DNA of 64,000 nt, from NCBI RefSeq assembly GCF_030269925.1, contig NC_085119.1:13737001-13801000 (forward strand), written 5' to 3'. The stretch comes from Bombyx mori (lineage: Eukaryota > Arthropoda > Insecta > Lepidoptera > Bombycidae). Shown piece by piece: positions 21,301 to 34,700 of the stretch. The notes under the pieces were generated by a model. The model had not been told where the DNA came from and searched no databases. It saw nothing but the letters and a program-made list of their open reading frames with translations. The position numbers and the translations under genes were made by a program. Within the stretch, counting starts at the first letter, position 1. The number at the start of each line of letters is the position of its first letter.

Positions 21301-24300
21301 AGCTTTTATAAAATAACGAAGGTCTGGCTGTCACGGGCTCTTGGGCCATATGAAATTAATTGCATGACACTAATTTCACCAAAAAATCGCGCAGGGCACG
21401 AAACTAATTTGCATGCATGAAATTAATGCATTACGACAGTATTAAGTTACACGTGAAACTGTTGGTAAAACTATTGTCACGAAATTAATTTCATGCCACT
21501 CATTTCGTAATGTAAATTCGCCTTAATCAAATTAAGTTTAAATAACAGACTATATATGCCTTTTATTATAAACAAATTAAAATCAATATTGTTCATGGGG
21601 ATACAGAGATATTTAAAAAATAAGATAAGATTTTTGTCGATGATGTCGCTCATGTCCCACGCGAGTAAAATACTCCTTCGCATAATAAACAGCAGACTAT
21701 CAGCTTTCATAGACCACCAGATACCGAGAGAACAGGCTGGTTTTGTAGCTGGAAAAGGAACTCGCGAGCAAATTTTGAACGTCCGAGTGCTCATTGAGAA
21801 ATTTCGCGAGTTTAACAAGCCTCTGGTGCTATGCTTTATAGATTATGCGAAGGCGTTTGACTGTGTTCGGTGGAGTAGCATGTTTGATGTGTTAATTGAT
21901 ATGGGCGTTCCTTCTCATCTCACACAACTGATACGGAATCTTTACCATGATGGCTCTTGCTTCGTGAAACTGGATAATCGAAGATCTAAACCCTTCCATA
22001 CAGAACGTGGAGTGCGTCAGGGCTGCATTCTGTCACCCAAATTATTTAATATCTACGGCGAATATATAATGAGAAGAGCACTTGAGGGCTGGAACGGCGG
22101 TATTTCCGTGGGCGGTGAAACACTCACGAACCTGAGATACGCTGACGATACTACCATGCTTGCATCAGATGAGGAGGAAATGGAAATTCTGCTGAACCAT
22201 GTGGAAGAAGAAAGTGCTAAACTCAGTCTTAAAATCAACCACTCCAAGACCAAAATAATGATAATAGATAGAGCGAAAATTCTTCCACGTTCTGATGCAC
22301 TCAGTGGCTAGCTACGAGAAAGTAGCGGAATTCACATATCTTGGGTCGCAAATAGCATCCGAGGGTGGCTGCACGGGGGAGATACGCCGAAGATCCGGTA
22401 TGGCTAAAAGTGCGATGGCCAATCTCGAGAAGATATGAAAAAATCGTAGCATCCGATATAAAACCAAAGTGCGCTTGGTGCGGGCACTGATCTTTCCCAT
22501 ATTCCTCTACGGGGCGGAGACATGGTGCATAAAAAGCCGGGACATCAAAAAGATCGATGCCTTTGAAATGTGGGTGTGGCGGAGGATGCTGCGAATACCG
22601 TGGACTGCCATGAGAAAAAACGAGTCCATTCTAAGGCAGCTAGACATCCGAAAAAGGCTCTCTTCCATCTGCCGGGAGCGTGTTATGAGCTTCTTCGGAT
22701 ACATCATGCGGTCTCCCAGACATGAATTAGAGAAGCTCATAATTACGGGTCGAATAGAAGGCAAGCGCGCCGTGGGTAGAACACCAGCCAGATGGTCAGA
22801 TCTGGCAAGAGAAGCACTCGGTGGTAGTCTGTACCCTGCAGTCCATGCCACCCATGATCGAGCACATTGGAAGTACGTCGCATGTGGTCGCGATCCTCAG
22901 TAGTGAGGGAACGATATAGAAGAATATCATATGATTTGCTGTCAATACACTTACACTTTAACATCATCATCAGCTTAAATATTATTTATATTACTATACT
23001 TTATAACACAGACTTAATTCAATGAACGCCAAGACTTAATTTTATGCACAACAAAATATAATAAGCAGGTATATCGCAACGAAACACTTAATAATATCCA
23101 CAATGCGCACGAGTGCGAAAACGACTGATCAAATGTAAAACAAAAACATTAAACAAGCGTTTTGTTTTTGCTTATAATCAATAATTATTGATCAATGTAA
23201 TGCTTTATTCTACGGATTTAAAAGTATAAAAATAGATTTTTGTTTAGATATAATGTTTTATATTAGTTTTGAAATTCATTAATTAAATATGTTAATATAT
23301 TTTTCTAGTTTTTTGCAATATAATGTCTTTTTTAAGAAGATTTAATGTGGATTGTTTAAAATATAAATATATTTTACCTATGGCAACTCCTTCAATATTA
23401 TCAATGTAGCTTAGTCATGCTAATTTCTTTTTATTTATGATTTTAATTATCCCACCATTAAAATATCCTTAAATTGTATAATAAGTATGTGTATGCTTGT
23501 CCTTAAGTATGTGTGTATAAGTATGTGTCCTTTAGTCGCATAGTTTATACATATTCCTCATGAAGGAGCAAGTGAAGGGGACTTGGGGGGAACGCGAGGA
23601 GTGAATTTTGTCTATTTGGTGTTTCTTTAGTTTAAATGTGTAATAACGGTGGTTTACTAACTGTTTAAGATCTGTGAAAGTGCACAGATGTGGGAAAATG
23701 AAACAAAGCCGCTGGACGTAACTTCTCGGGATCCTTCAAAAAATTCACTGAAAAAATCTCAGTAAATGACCACCACCATTTTACTGAGATTATATTTCAC
23801 CCCATATTATCTCATTTCATTTAATTTCATCCCAGTTGATTAATGTCTCAAATTAATCATCTTCATTTTATTTCATTTCATTTCACTCCATATCATCATT
23901 TTTCATAAAAATAAGAATTTAAAATAAGACATGACTTAAAGGTCTTAGTTACCAGGTTATAAAATCCCTTAAAAAAAACCAAGTGAAGGAGCGAGGAGGT
24001 ACCTGCAGCGCGAGCGCGAGCAGTGCGGCCTGGTTGGCGTCGTGCTGTCCGTGCGCGCGCAGGGCGTGCAGCTGGGCGTGCAGCGCGCCCGCCGCCTCCG
24101 CCGCGCCCAGCTGCCCCGCCGCGCGCGCGCCCGCCACCGCCGCCAGCGCCAGCCCGCACGCGCGCAGCGACGCGCTCGAGTCGCCCCACGTCAGCGCACG
24201 CAGTACCTGTAGCCATACCGTACGATCTAATATAATATAGGGTGGAGAAAAAGTATCTTCGCATTTTTTAAGAACATTCACAACATTTTTTAATATATAA

Positions 24301-25753
24301 TAGTTTATTTAGATTTAGCTAAAGTATGTAGGTACTATTTTGTTCGATAACTTTTTGCCATCTTGTAGGTAGGGATATGATCCCATTGCTATAGAAATTT
24401 TGGGGCTTCTGATCAAAATACAGTGACAATTGATTTTGGCAGTTCTCTCGTGATGTTAGCCTGACACTGCCTGAAGAATTCTGAAGGGACCGAAACAGGT
24501 GGAAAATTGAAGGTGCAAGGTCAGGACTATATGGCGGATGCATTAACCCCTCCCAGCCAAGCTCTCTTAATTTTTGCTGAATGGCTAAAGATATATGAGG
24601 TCTAGCGTTATCATGATGAAAAACCACACCCCTTCTGTTGATTAATTCCGGTCGCTTTCTCTCGATTTCTTGCTTTAATCTCATCAGTTGTTCGCAGTAA
24701 AGTTCAGAATCGATGGTCCTGCCTGGTGGTAAAAGCTTGTAATGAATAATTGCAGGAATTTGATTGTTGTAGGCATAGTTACCGTGTGCAAGAGAGCGGG
24801 TCCCGCGACCGGATGCTGCAGCAGCAGCGCGCCCAGCTCGGACACGGCGTCGGGCGTGCGGGTGTGCGCGGCGGCGGGCGCGGGGGGCGCGGGGCTGGAG
24901 TCCTCCTCCATGTCGTCGCACGTGTCCGCACTTGACACCACGCCGCCCTCCACCAGCGACACCTAACCCCACACACAACACAAATTAAATTATTTCATAC
25001 TAGGTGGATCCGACAAATGTCCTGTAAACTTTTTTTATTAAATTTACATTCCTCAATATTTTTTTTAAATATGAATATAATTAAATTATTTTTTCTTTCA
25101 AAATCTAACTAATAATTTTTTTCCACGATATTTTTGTTGATTATCCCATTTTCAATTTTTCTTTCCGCTTGAATTTTGCTTATCATTTTCTTATAAACAC
25201 TAAGCAAACAGTAGATATTATGTCAACTTACTTTAATAACTTCTAAATATTCTTTAGTCAGGTTTCTAACGAGGATATCTTCTAACACTTCTTGAGACTC
25301 ACTGCCGGTTTCCTCTTCTAGTTTACCAGACTCGTAGAGAGACATGATGTAGTCCCATCGTTGCGACAGATGCATTAACACTATAAAAAAATTGATCTCG
25401 TAAAGATATGTTTTCACTACCTATTGAAAGGATTATCTTATGACTTTTGGAGTACAACACCAGTCATCTGGTTTAGTATCTACCATAGTTCAAAGTCACA
25501 GTGAATGTAGCCTTATGATATGATATTAAAGTTCCAAGGCGCATTATGTTTGCATTGTTATGATTATAATGATAACCTCTATAGCACTTTTGTGATTTCA
25601 ACTCAAAGCATGGAGATAAACATGACTAGAACAATATTAAAAGACTTAACTATCAGTGCAGTGTATGTATATTATAATTCTGAATGTCTTTGGAGATATT
25701 AAACAGTTTGTAGATTAAATAGAAATCTTATACCTTTATAAGCAATTCTTGTA

Positions 25754-25784
<31 letters not shown>

Positions 25785-28700
25785 TACTACTTACAGGAAA
25801 AATCTGTCGCGGATCATCTCCCAATTAAATTAATCTTAAGCAATGAATGCAATGTATTCAAATCTTAGCTGTATATTTTTTTTATTTTTGATGTTAATGC
25901 ACTGTCGATTGCACCTATAATTGAGGTGACATCTGCCATGAGCTTTTGTCAATTTGTCAATGTTTTGTATTGATGACACTGAAGTAGGAAACCTATGGAA
26001 ATGAAACGTCAACAAAAAATTCGTGCCACTGTGACGTCATCTGGCCACAAAACATGGCGGCTTTAGTGCTGCCCAGAAGATTTTAATGTTAGTAGGTTTT
26101 ATCGATAAACGTTCTTGGCTTATTTTATTTTAAATATTGTTGAGTATTAATGTATTTGTAGAATTTATACTTTAATAGAAATTAAGTATATTGTTATATG
26201 CAAAGATGATGTGATTTAGATATTATGTGAAATCTAAGACGAGTTCGTGCTTCAAATTTTCCAAGTAAACGATATGACGATTTTTAAAATTTGCTACACT
26301 GATTTTATAAAGTTGTCGTTTGCCGCAAAACATAAAGATATGGCATAGTACAGTGCCATCAGCCCATTTCTAGCATGCTGAATGTTATCGTATTTTGAGT
26401 ACGTGTTTTTCTTAGACTATTACAATCTATTTTAATTGTTTTGCTGACTCTAAAGTCCGTAACAGACTACCGCAGTGCACCTCAAGGAAGGTGTACCGCA
26501 CCATTTGAATCACTCTCACTTGAGAGTGATTCAAATTTTAAACTTATCAAGGGACCGCCTGCTAAAAAAAAACACCTACAGAACATTTATTCGTTAATGA
26601 AATTACAAACGTCATTCCTTGTGACTTCCTCTCTAAAATCACCTAATTAATAAATATTTATCGAATTTACAATAGTGTTTTACTCACTGCGGAATAAAAC
26701 TATTTTATTTAAATAGTTCCGAAGAGATTTTGTCGGTAGCCTTTTTCCCGAAATATCTAAACAGAATGTCTAAATATGTTTTGATGACATATTTTAAAGA
26801 GGTATTTATGATTAGTGTCATGATGAATAGATTCCGACCGAAAAATGGTGTCCGATATTTCGGATTCAAATATATTAAGTGTATAATCTATGTTTCGGAT
26901 GAGGGCTCCATAATGAATTTAAATATATATAGATAATAGTTTTGGGGCATCGACCTTCTTGAGATCCTATAAAATATGTTTTAATTATTATTTTTGTATG
27001 TTTTAAGCATGATAAAATTAGAAATTTTATATAAGCAATCATATTAAATCGATATCAAAGTCAATAAATAATGTACAACCCAAAACAGACGGCCGAACTG
27101 ACGTGACAATGACATTTGGCGCGCTAAACATGGCGGATTTTCGGCCTCATTAGACGGAGACGGAGACATTTACGTATATTCATGTTTCATTTTATGTACG
27201 CACTGAAATACTGTTATATTGTTTTCCTGCGAGTTAAAGTGCTGAGTAAGAACGAGATAGATATATGTTTATGTGTGTGCCTTCAAAATGGGTGCTATTT
27301 ATATAAGCAATTGTACGTATAGAACAATATGTCGTGTCCCTACTATATAGGTCTATGATTGATGATCACTTTGTTGGTGTAACTTAATAAATAAATAAAT
27401 AAATAATCTGAATCTCGGAAACGGCTCCAACGATTTTCATAAAATTTAGTATACAGGAGATTTAGGGGGCGATAAATCGATCTAGCTACGATTTATTTTC
27501 AGAAAATGTTAATTTATTCGTGTTTTCAACAATCAACTCTTCCCGACATCTATTGGCGAATAATAATACTAGTTTTCTTAATTAGGGGCAACTAACCGCT
27601 TTAAAGACACAACAAGATGGCGTTATAAAATCATCTAGTTACTTCTAAAATGAACAAGTGACATTAATAGAAAGATAAAAATAGTAGTATATACTTTCGC
27701 GAAGGTAATAGGCAGGATAAGGATAATGCTGCCTACCCGTGCGAGTCTACCAACAACAATGGGGATTTATACATTTTGTAAGTTTGATTACAACAACACT
27801 TACTGAACGGGGCCACGTGTTCGAGTATTGGTACGGCGACGTCGTGATAGTGGGCTGGCGGACAGTGCAAGATGAGAGGCTTGAGCGCGCATCGGACGAG
27901 CGGCCGCAGCCAGTGGTCCGGCAGCCGGTCCAGCCCCTGCAGCAGCGAGCCCGCCAGCGCCCGCGCCAGCCCCGGCGCCGCGTACAGCTCGCGGCCCAGC
28001 GACGCCGCCGCCGCGCCCACCAGGTGGCACACGGACTCGTGCAGCGTGTGCACGTACTGCTGCATGCGCGACGCCGGGGACACGGGCGCCGCGTCCTGGT
28101 CGCACAGGCCCAGCAGGTTGCGGCGCTCGGCGGCGGGCGGGCCCAGCGCGCGCGCCTGCCCCGCGTGCAGCAGCCCCGCCGCGCCCGCCGCGTGCAGCTC
28201 GTGCAGCGCGCGGCCCAGCGCCAGCGCGCCGGGGAACAGCGGCAGCACGTGCGCGGCGCAGGGGTTGCGCCACACGGGGTTGCCGGCGGCGGTGAGGCCG
28301 GCGCTGAACCCGCCGCGCGTGGCCTTGTCGGGGTCGGCGGGCACGTGCGTGCGCTTCACGACGCCCAGCAGCAGCGTGAGGCCGTGCAGCAGGTCGCGCC
28401 GCGCCGAGCCGGGCCCGTCCGTGTCGCTCGGCGAGCTGTCCACGGGCGCCGCGTCGAGCCCTATGAGGCGCACCAGAGCCGTCGCGGAGCCCGCCTGCGA
28501 GCTCAGCGCTGCCCAGCGCGGACCGCATTCGCCGACCACCTGACGTCACCAGCATGAGATTATTCACCAGTTCAATGACAATATCACTAAATAAAACAAG
28601 CATTGTTGTAAAGGCAGCGCACCTGCGCGACGAGTGCGCTCTGCCTCTCGTAGCAACAGAAGTGATTGGAGACTAGCAGCAGCGCCTCCTGCAGCGTCAC

Positions 28701-31700
28701 GCTCTCCACTACGCTGAGGTCGGGCCGCGCCAGCGCCGCGCGGGACAGCTCGTGCAGGCGACCGAACACCGGCAGCAGTAACAGCGGGTACTACAGGATG
28801 AACGTTATACAAAGTTAGTGTTGTATTTGAATGTTTATATGTATGTTGTAGGAGCTCCCACCGCCAGTCGCTTACCTTGGAGCCGAGTTTGACGAGCAGG
28901 CCGGCGGCGTGGCGGCGCACGTTCTTGACGGCGCGGGAGCGGCGCTGGTCCGGGGCGGCGCCCTCGTACACCAGCGACGAGAATATCTTGTCCAACACGC
29001 GCGGCAGCAGCTCTGCCCCCGCCGCCCCTACCCCGGGACCTGGACATTGCATGTTCACAATCAATAATAATAATCGGAAATAAATCATACAGCCATCAAA
29101 TTAAGACTTCTTATACAGGATACAGGAAAGGAAAGGAGGAAAGGAAGGACCCTCGGCACATCAGTCAGGGACGCTAACTACTTCGCAACCAAATTAATCC
29201 CATTTAATATTTTGACTTTATTTATTAACGTGAAACCCTTAGTGCATTAGGTTTATTAGGTTTTAATATCATCGATTTGATTGGGCAGCGGATGAGGGCG
29301 ACGGCTCCCACCTCCAGTGACACTATCAGGGCTCAGGTTTGACAGCGCTGAAAGGGTTTTTAGTGGGAGCCGCGCCCATATAGGTCTTATGTAAAGGACA
29401 ACAAGGTTGAAAATATCATCTTCTCGCATTAAAACTGTTTAATCTCAAAACTTACTAATTTTACAGAAGAGTGTTTTAAAGGTTAAACGTGTGATATTTT
29501 TAATATTACTAAATCATCATTGCAACATTTATTTTTTATTTTTTACCGGTTACATTATCTGTCTTTTAAAGAAAGATAAAATTATGTATTAATTTTGTTA
29601 ATAGTAGGTAGTCAAAATATAGGTAAACTAAAAAAAAAAAAACTAAAACTATAAGTACGCTCTTTTGACAGTACTCATGAGAAAAATAATGGTGATACCA
29701 AATGATTCCGCATATTAACTCAATTTCGAATATTTTTGGAAATTGTACACTTTTAATGCGAAATGACGATATGTACCTGCTAGCTGGCTGTAGGCGCAGC
29801 TGAGGAACACGAAGAGCGCGGAGATGAGTGACAATAACAGTGACAGCAAGAGCGGGTCGGAGGGCTGTGTGAGCACGCAGCGCTGCAGCAGCGCCAGGCC
29901 GGCCGCGGCGCTGGGCCGGGGCTCCGTCTCCACCAGCCGCGACAGCACCACGTCCAGCGCCTTCGTACACACAACGGACATTTTCTTAATTTAAAATGTC
30001 GACGCTTGAAAGGCAAACGTGACTAAGCGATAATAACTGCTTTATACATAAATGATAGGCAATAACCAAAAAATATATTTTTAAGTCTATTAAAATCATT
30101 TCAATCCTACAGCTAGATTAAATTTTTTTCAGGTATTTCAACTTTAAATTAGTCTACTGTAAAGTTCACGCATTATCGCTTAGTCACGTTTGCCTTTCAA
30201 GCGTCGATATATTTTTTAATCTTTTAACATAACCCATTGATACAACTGGACAGAAAATGTGTAGCTACTTAATTAAAAAATAAATAAGAAAATTTTCAAT
30301 AAATTATAAACTATTATTAAAATTTTGTTAGTCAATAGTTTTATCAAAAATAAAAAGTTTAGAAACCATCCAATATATCTCATTAATTGAAATCGGTGTA
30401 CAAAGGTTTGTTGGTGGAGATTGAGATCTTCGAGCAGCGCAAATCCTTATTCAGAATTCTTGAACGTTGACGTCATAATACTAATAATAAATTTAGATGT
30501 AGTCTTCATTGCTGGGAAAAGGCTACGCTATCTACCGGTTTTGATTTAAATTGGTTGTCAAATAAAGACAAATATTACTAGGATTATTGTAAAATTGATT
30601 AAGAGAAGAAAAAAAATTGGTGCGAGTGCAACTTGGCGCACGTCACAGAAGTGAAATTTCTTTTGCATTGTGTGTTATTGTGGTTTTCTTCCTTTCATGA
30701 ATTACTTTTTTTTTTTATTCAAATTTCTCTTGTAGTATTGAATGATGCGTTTAAGAGAAACGACCTAGCTCGCTTTAACCTTTCTTTCTCTCCGTACAGG
30801 CAGACGAGCAAAGGCCCACCTGATGGTGAGTGGTTACCGTCGCTCATGGACGTCAGATATGCCAGGGGCAGAGCCAAGCCGCTGCTTTCCGTAAAAGTAC
30901 CGTATTTTTTATATTTTTTTTATTGCTCTGATGGATGGAAGAGCTCACAGCCCACCTGGTGTTAAGTGGTTACTGGAGCCCATAGACATCTTTTTTTAAT
31001 TTTTTTTTATTGCCCTTGTATCTATGACGTAAATGCGCCACCCACCTTGAGATGTAAGTTCTAAGGTCTCAAGTATAGTTACAACGGCTGCCCCACCCTT
31101 CAAACCGAAACGCATTACTGCTTCACAGTAGAAATAGGCATAAAAAATATAAAATAGAAATGGGCCGTATAAAGAGATACCTGCGTGAGCGCCTCCCACT
31201 CGACGTAGAGCGGGTGCTGCGTGTGGAGCGCGCGCGGACACGACTCCAGCTTGTCCAGCGCCGACTGCGTCCACTGCTCCACGTACGACCACGTCACTAG
31301 TGGGGCCGCCATCATACAAAACCTGTACAATTTAAAATTCTACTTAATATCTATTACTACTACTACTACTACTAAGAATCATTAATTAAAGGTTTTTTAT
31401 ATGAAAAAAATAAATTATTATGTAACATTCTCCCTGGGTTAACTGTAATATGTAAACGTTACTTATTATTCTGGATATGTATATCAAATCGCAGAGTATG
31501 ATAGAATTTACAAATCTGTATTTAAGTTCTTCATTTTTCCTACTTAAACTGGTAGTCTTGAGAGACGATGCCAGCGTAACCTAACGAGTAGGTGAGCTCA
31601 CGGGGCTCTAACCTAGGGATGTTGCTAACACTAGCCCTAACAAGAGCAGTGTTTCGCAGAATCTACAACCGGATCGGAAACGCGACCCATTGAGAAGATC

Positions 31701-34700
31701 TGGCGAGAAACTTAGTGGGCTGTGTCTATGGGTTAGTTTAAGTTCAGTTCAGTGTTTGGTAATCTGCGAAACTAGCAATCTACTTCAAGTTACTACGGAC
31801 AGCCTAATTTAAATCTTAAGCGCTGGTGTTAAGGAATATGTATCTGTTATGAGGCTACACACTGTCTTCACAACCCAAACATACGTTCGGGTCTGAAGGG
31901 CGAGGTATGACGTGACACTTCGACCTAGTTCTCCATGGAAGACTTCAGCAATTCCATACTGCAATGTCTATGTGCTGCGGTAAGTACCTATTATCTTGCA
32001 GCCACTAATATTCAATGTAGGTTGGAGATGGATATTAATGTCGAGAAAGTAATAAATAGTATCATCGTCTAGGAGTATCACTGTTTTGACTCACCTAAAA
32101 CTATCTAATATTTCAGTTCGCAATTTATTAAAAAAAGTATTAAATTCTTGTTCGCTATCGTAGTCTATGCACGCGTACGCGACTGCGTCGTTTGTACCGT
32201 TCGGTCGGGACGTCGGGTAGTGGACCTGAAATAATATTTAAATACATAAATAGACAGTCAACTCAAGAAGTCGTCGTGGCCTAACGGATAAAGACGTCCG
32301 CTGCATTCGTGTTGAAGCGATGCACCGGTGTTCGAATCCCACAGGCGGGTACCAATTTTTCTAATTAAATACGTACGCAACAAATGTTCACGATTGACTT
32401 ACACGGTGAAGGAATAACATCGTGTAATAAAAATCAAACCCGCAAAATTATAATTTGCGTAATTACTGGTGGTAGGACCTCTTGTGAGTCCGCGCGGGTG
32501 GGTGCCACCAGCCTGCCTTGTAGGAGCACGTGGAAGGAAAGAGAAGTCGAGGAAGATCGCCAACCAGGCGAACGGACATTGTCAAGGAGGCCACAAACAC
32601 CAGCGTCCCAGGCGCCATTAAGCACGCCGAATGCAGGCAACATTGAAAGAAGCTGATGCAAAAACTAGACCAACGTGGTCACGACCTTCAGTAAAGAGAA
32701 AGCGACGAAGAAGACAGTCAAAAATCATTATGTACTCAGGTTAAGTTTGAAGAGCAGGGTCAACTTAGATCTTCAGGTTTCGATATCATATCTCAACGCC
32801 GCAGCAATTACGCAATAGCATCTATGGGGACGCGTAACCAGGCCGAACCGTGCCAAAAATTTTAACAAATTCATTTCTAAGGTTTGCCTACCTGAAGATG
32901 TTTTTTTTTATTTTTTATTGCATAGATGGATGGACGAGCTCACAGCTCTCCTGGCGTTAAGTGGTTACAAGAGCCCATAGACATTTACAACGTAAATGCT
33001 ACCACCCACCTTGAGATATGAGTTCTAAGGTCTCAGTATAGTTACAACGGCTGCCACGTCCTTTAAACCGAAACGCATTACTGCTTCACGGCAGAAATAG
33101 GTAGAGTGGTGGTACCTATTCATGCGGAATCAGAAGACGTCCTACCACCAGTAATTACGCAAATAATAATTTTGCGGGTTTGTTTTTTAATACGATGTTA
33201 TTCCTTCACCGTGGAAATCAATCGTGAACATTTTTTAAGTACTTATTTAATTAGTAATAAATAATAGTTTAAAAAAACTAACAAAATACGCTTTTATAGA
33301 AAATCCAACTAAAAAATAGAAAATAAATTTAAAATTAAAAATAGTGTAATAAAAAAAAGATTTTATTTGTAAAAAAGCGTGGGGTACTTTTCAGGATACT
33401 AGAGGTCCCGCAGTAGTCGAAATTCAACTATAATTAATTGGAATTGTAAGTTTGTACACTATTATGATTGTATTTTCAACGCCAAGACTACACTATAGAA
33501 AAATATTAATAAAGACAAACAATATTTAATCTATTCTCAATTTGACCACAGACGTAAAGAGCAAAAGTTTGACAATAAATAAATACTGCATTATGCATAC
33601 TGCATTATTGTCAAATGCATGGTATAGTAACCGGCAAACATCGTGAGCAAATGACCTTGACTGCGCAGAACCGAATTTTAGATCACTTTGGTGGTGAGGG
33701 TGAGGCGCGACGGCAGGGGAAATCGTATCGAGCGCGTTATTGGTAGATCAGTCGAACCTTGCGTCCCGCACCGCGCCTTCGTTCCGCTTGCTCCCAAAAG
33801 TACGCTTGCGTACAGTGAAAAGTCTATCATTATTAATCGTTAAGTTATATTTTGTTATAATTGCTTGTTGACTTTGTTGCCATTGCTATTTGTTGAGTGT
33901 TTGTTGATTTTTTATAAAAAATACACTATGCCGCGACAAACTGGTGTAGTATTCAAAAGAAAGGGTAGAAAAATTGTGTACGACGTATATTGCTTCATTA
34001 TAAAACAGGGGAAGAATGATATTATGGAAAAAGTAAAACAGACTTCGGAAGCAACAAAAACATCAGTGAGTACTGTTAGGTGCATTATTAACGAAGCTAA
34101 AGGCTCTGGCTTGCTCATCGTGCTTGGGACTCCGGGTAAGAAAAGATCAGGGAAGAAGAAAGTTACCGGAATGGATAGTTTCGTTCAATCTGTAATGAAA
34201 AGATGTAATCATAATAACTACATAACAAGCAGCGAAACTCCGTACCGTAGAAAGGCTTCGAAAATTTTAAAGAAGATATACATTTTAATGGCTCGGAATG
34301 AAGTTTGCGACGAATTATGAAAGAGCTAGGCTTCAGATGGAAAAAAAAAAACAGAAAATAATCGGAAGCTGGTAATTGAAAAAAGTAACATTCGATTACT
34401 ACGAATCGAATATCTTCAAAAAATAATTAATTATAGACAAAAAAGAAGATCGAACCGACCGAGTCGTAAACTACACCGATGAGCCCTATGTCGACTTATC
34501 ACGATGATGGCGACTCGGGTGATGAAAACAGTGATGATGATAATGGTCAAGATTATGATAACGAAAAAAAAATTACAAATACCAGCTTCGCTTCAACTGA
34601 ACGAAGACCTGGCAACAGCTCTAGTTTTGACTTAATAGAAGGAATATCTATTTTACCCCAAGATTAAATTATTACAATTATTAACCTATATTTTTTGTTG

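Larger units (their letters stand above)
19723..21523 (+). mobile_element. PIF/Harbinger-type DNA transposon remnant with nested insertion
   Basis: Inverted ends share atttacattacgaaat (19730-19745 and the complement near 21501-21516), followed by gtgtcatg versus gtggcatg. Both sides carry TAA (19720-19722 and 21524-21526), the 3-bp target duplication expected of Harbinger elements. Inside, about 19995-20090 encodes RYLGAMKLVSELADEDPESY then KNYFRMSEDNLNFLL, like the N-terminus of Harbinger nucleases. The ORF is then cut off; a Jockey fragment (about 20130-20655) occupies the middle. It is not functional. Confidence 0.65.
25381..27803. other. Exportin-5 intron between exons 28539-27804 and 25380-25232
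   Basis: AT-rich. It holds a TA dinucleotide run (about 25756-25785), a perfect 16-bp palindrome (26503-26536), an AAAT run (about 27384-27404) and a Helitron-like middle segment (about 27405-27590). Two atggcgg motifs (26054, 27129) with CRE-like gtgacgtcat (26031-26040) look promoter-like but no exon can be attached to them. Confidence 0.5.

Noticed and set aside
26100..26107. TATCGATA, a DRE-like promoter element, with nearby atggcgg
   Set aside because: An 8-base palindrome is expected by chance in this much AT-rich DNA and no exon follows.
27739..28603. Several 220-270-codon frames on both strands
   Set aside because: Shadows of one GC-rich exportin-5 exon; only the minus frame continues the family sequence through both splice sites.
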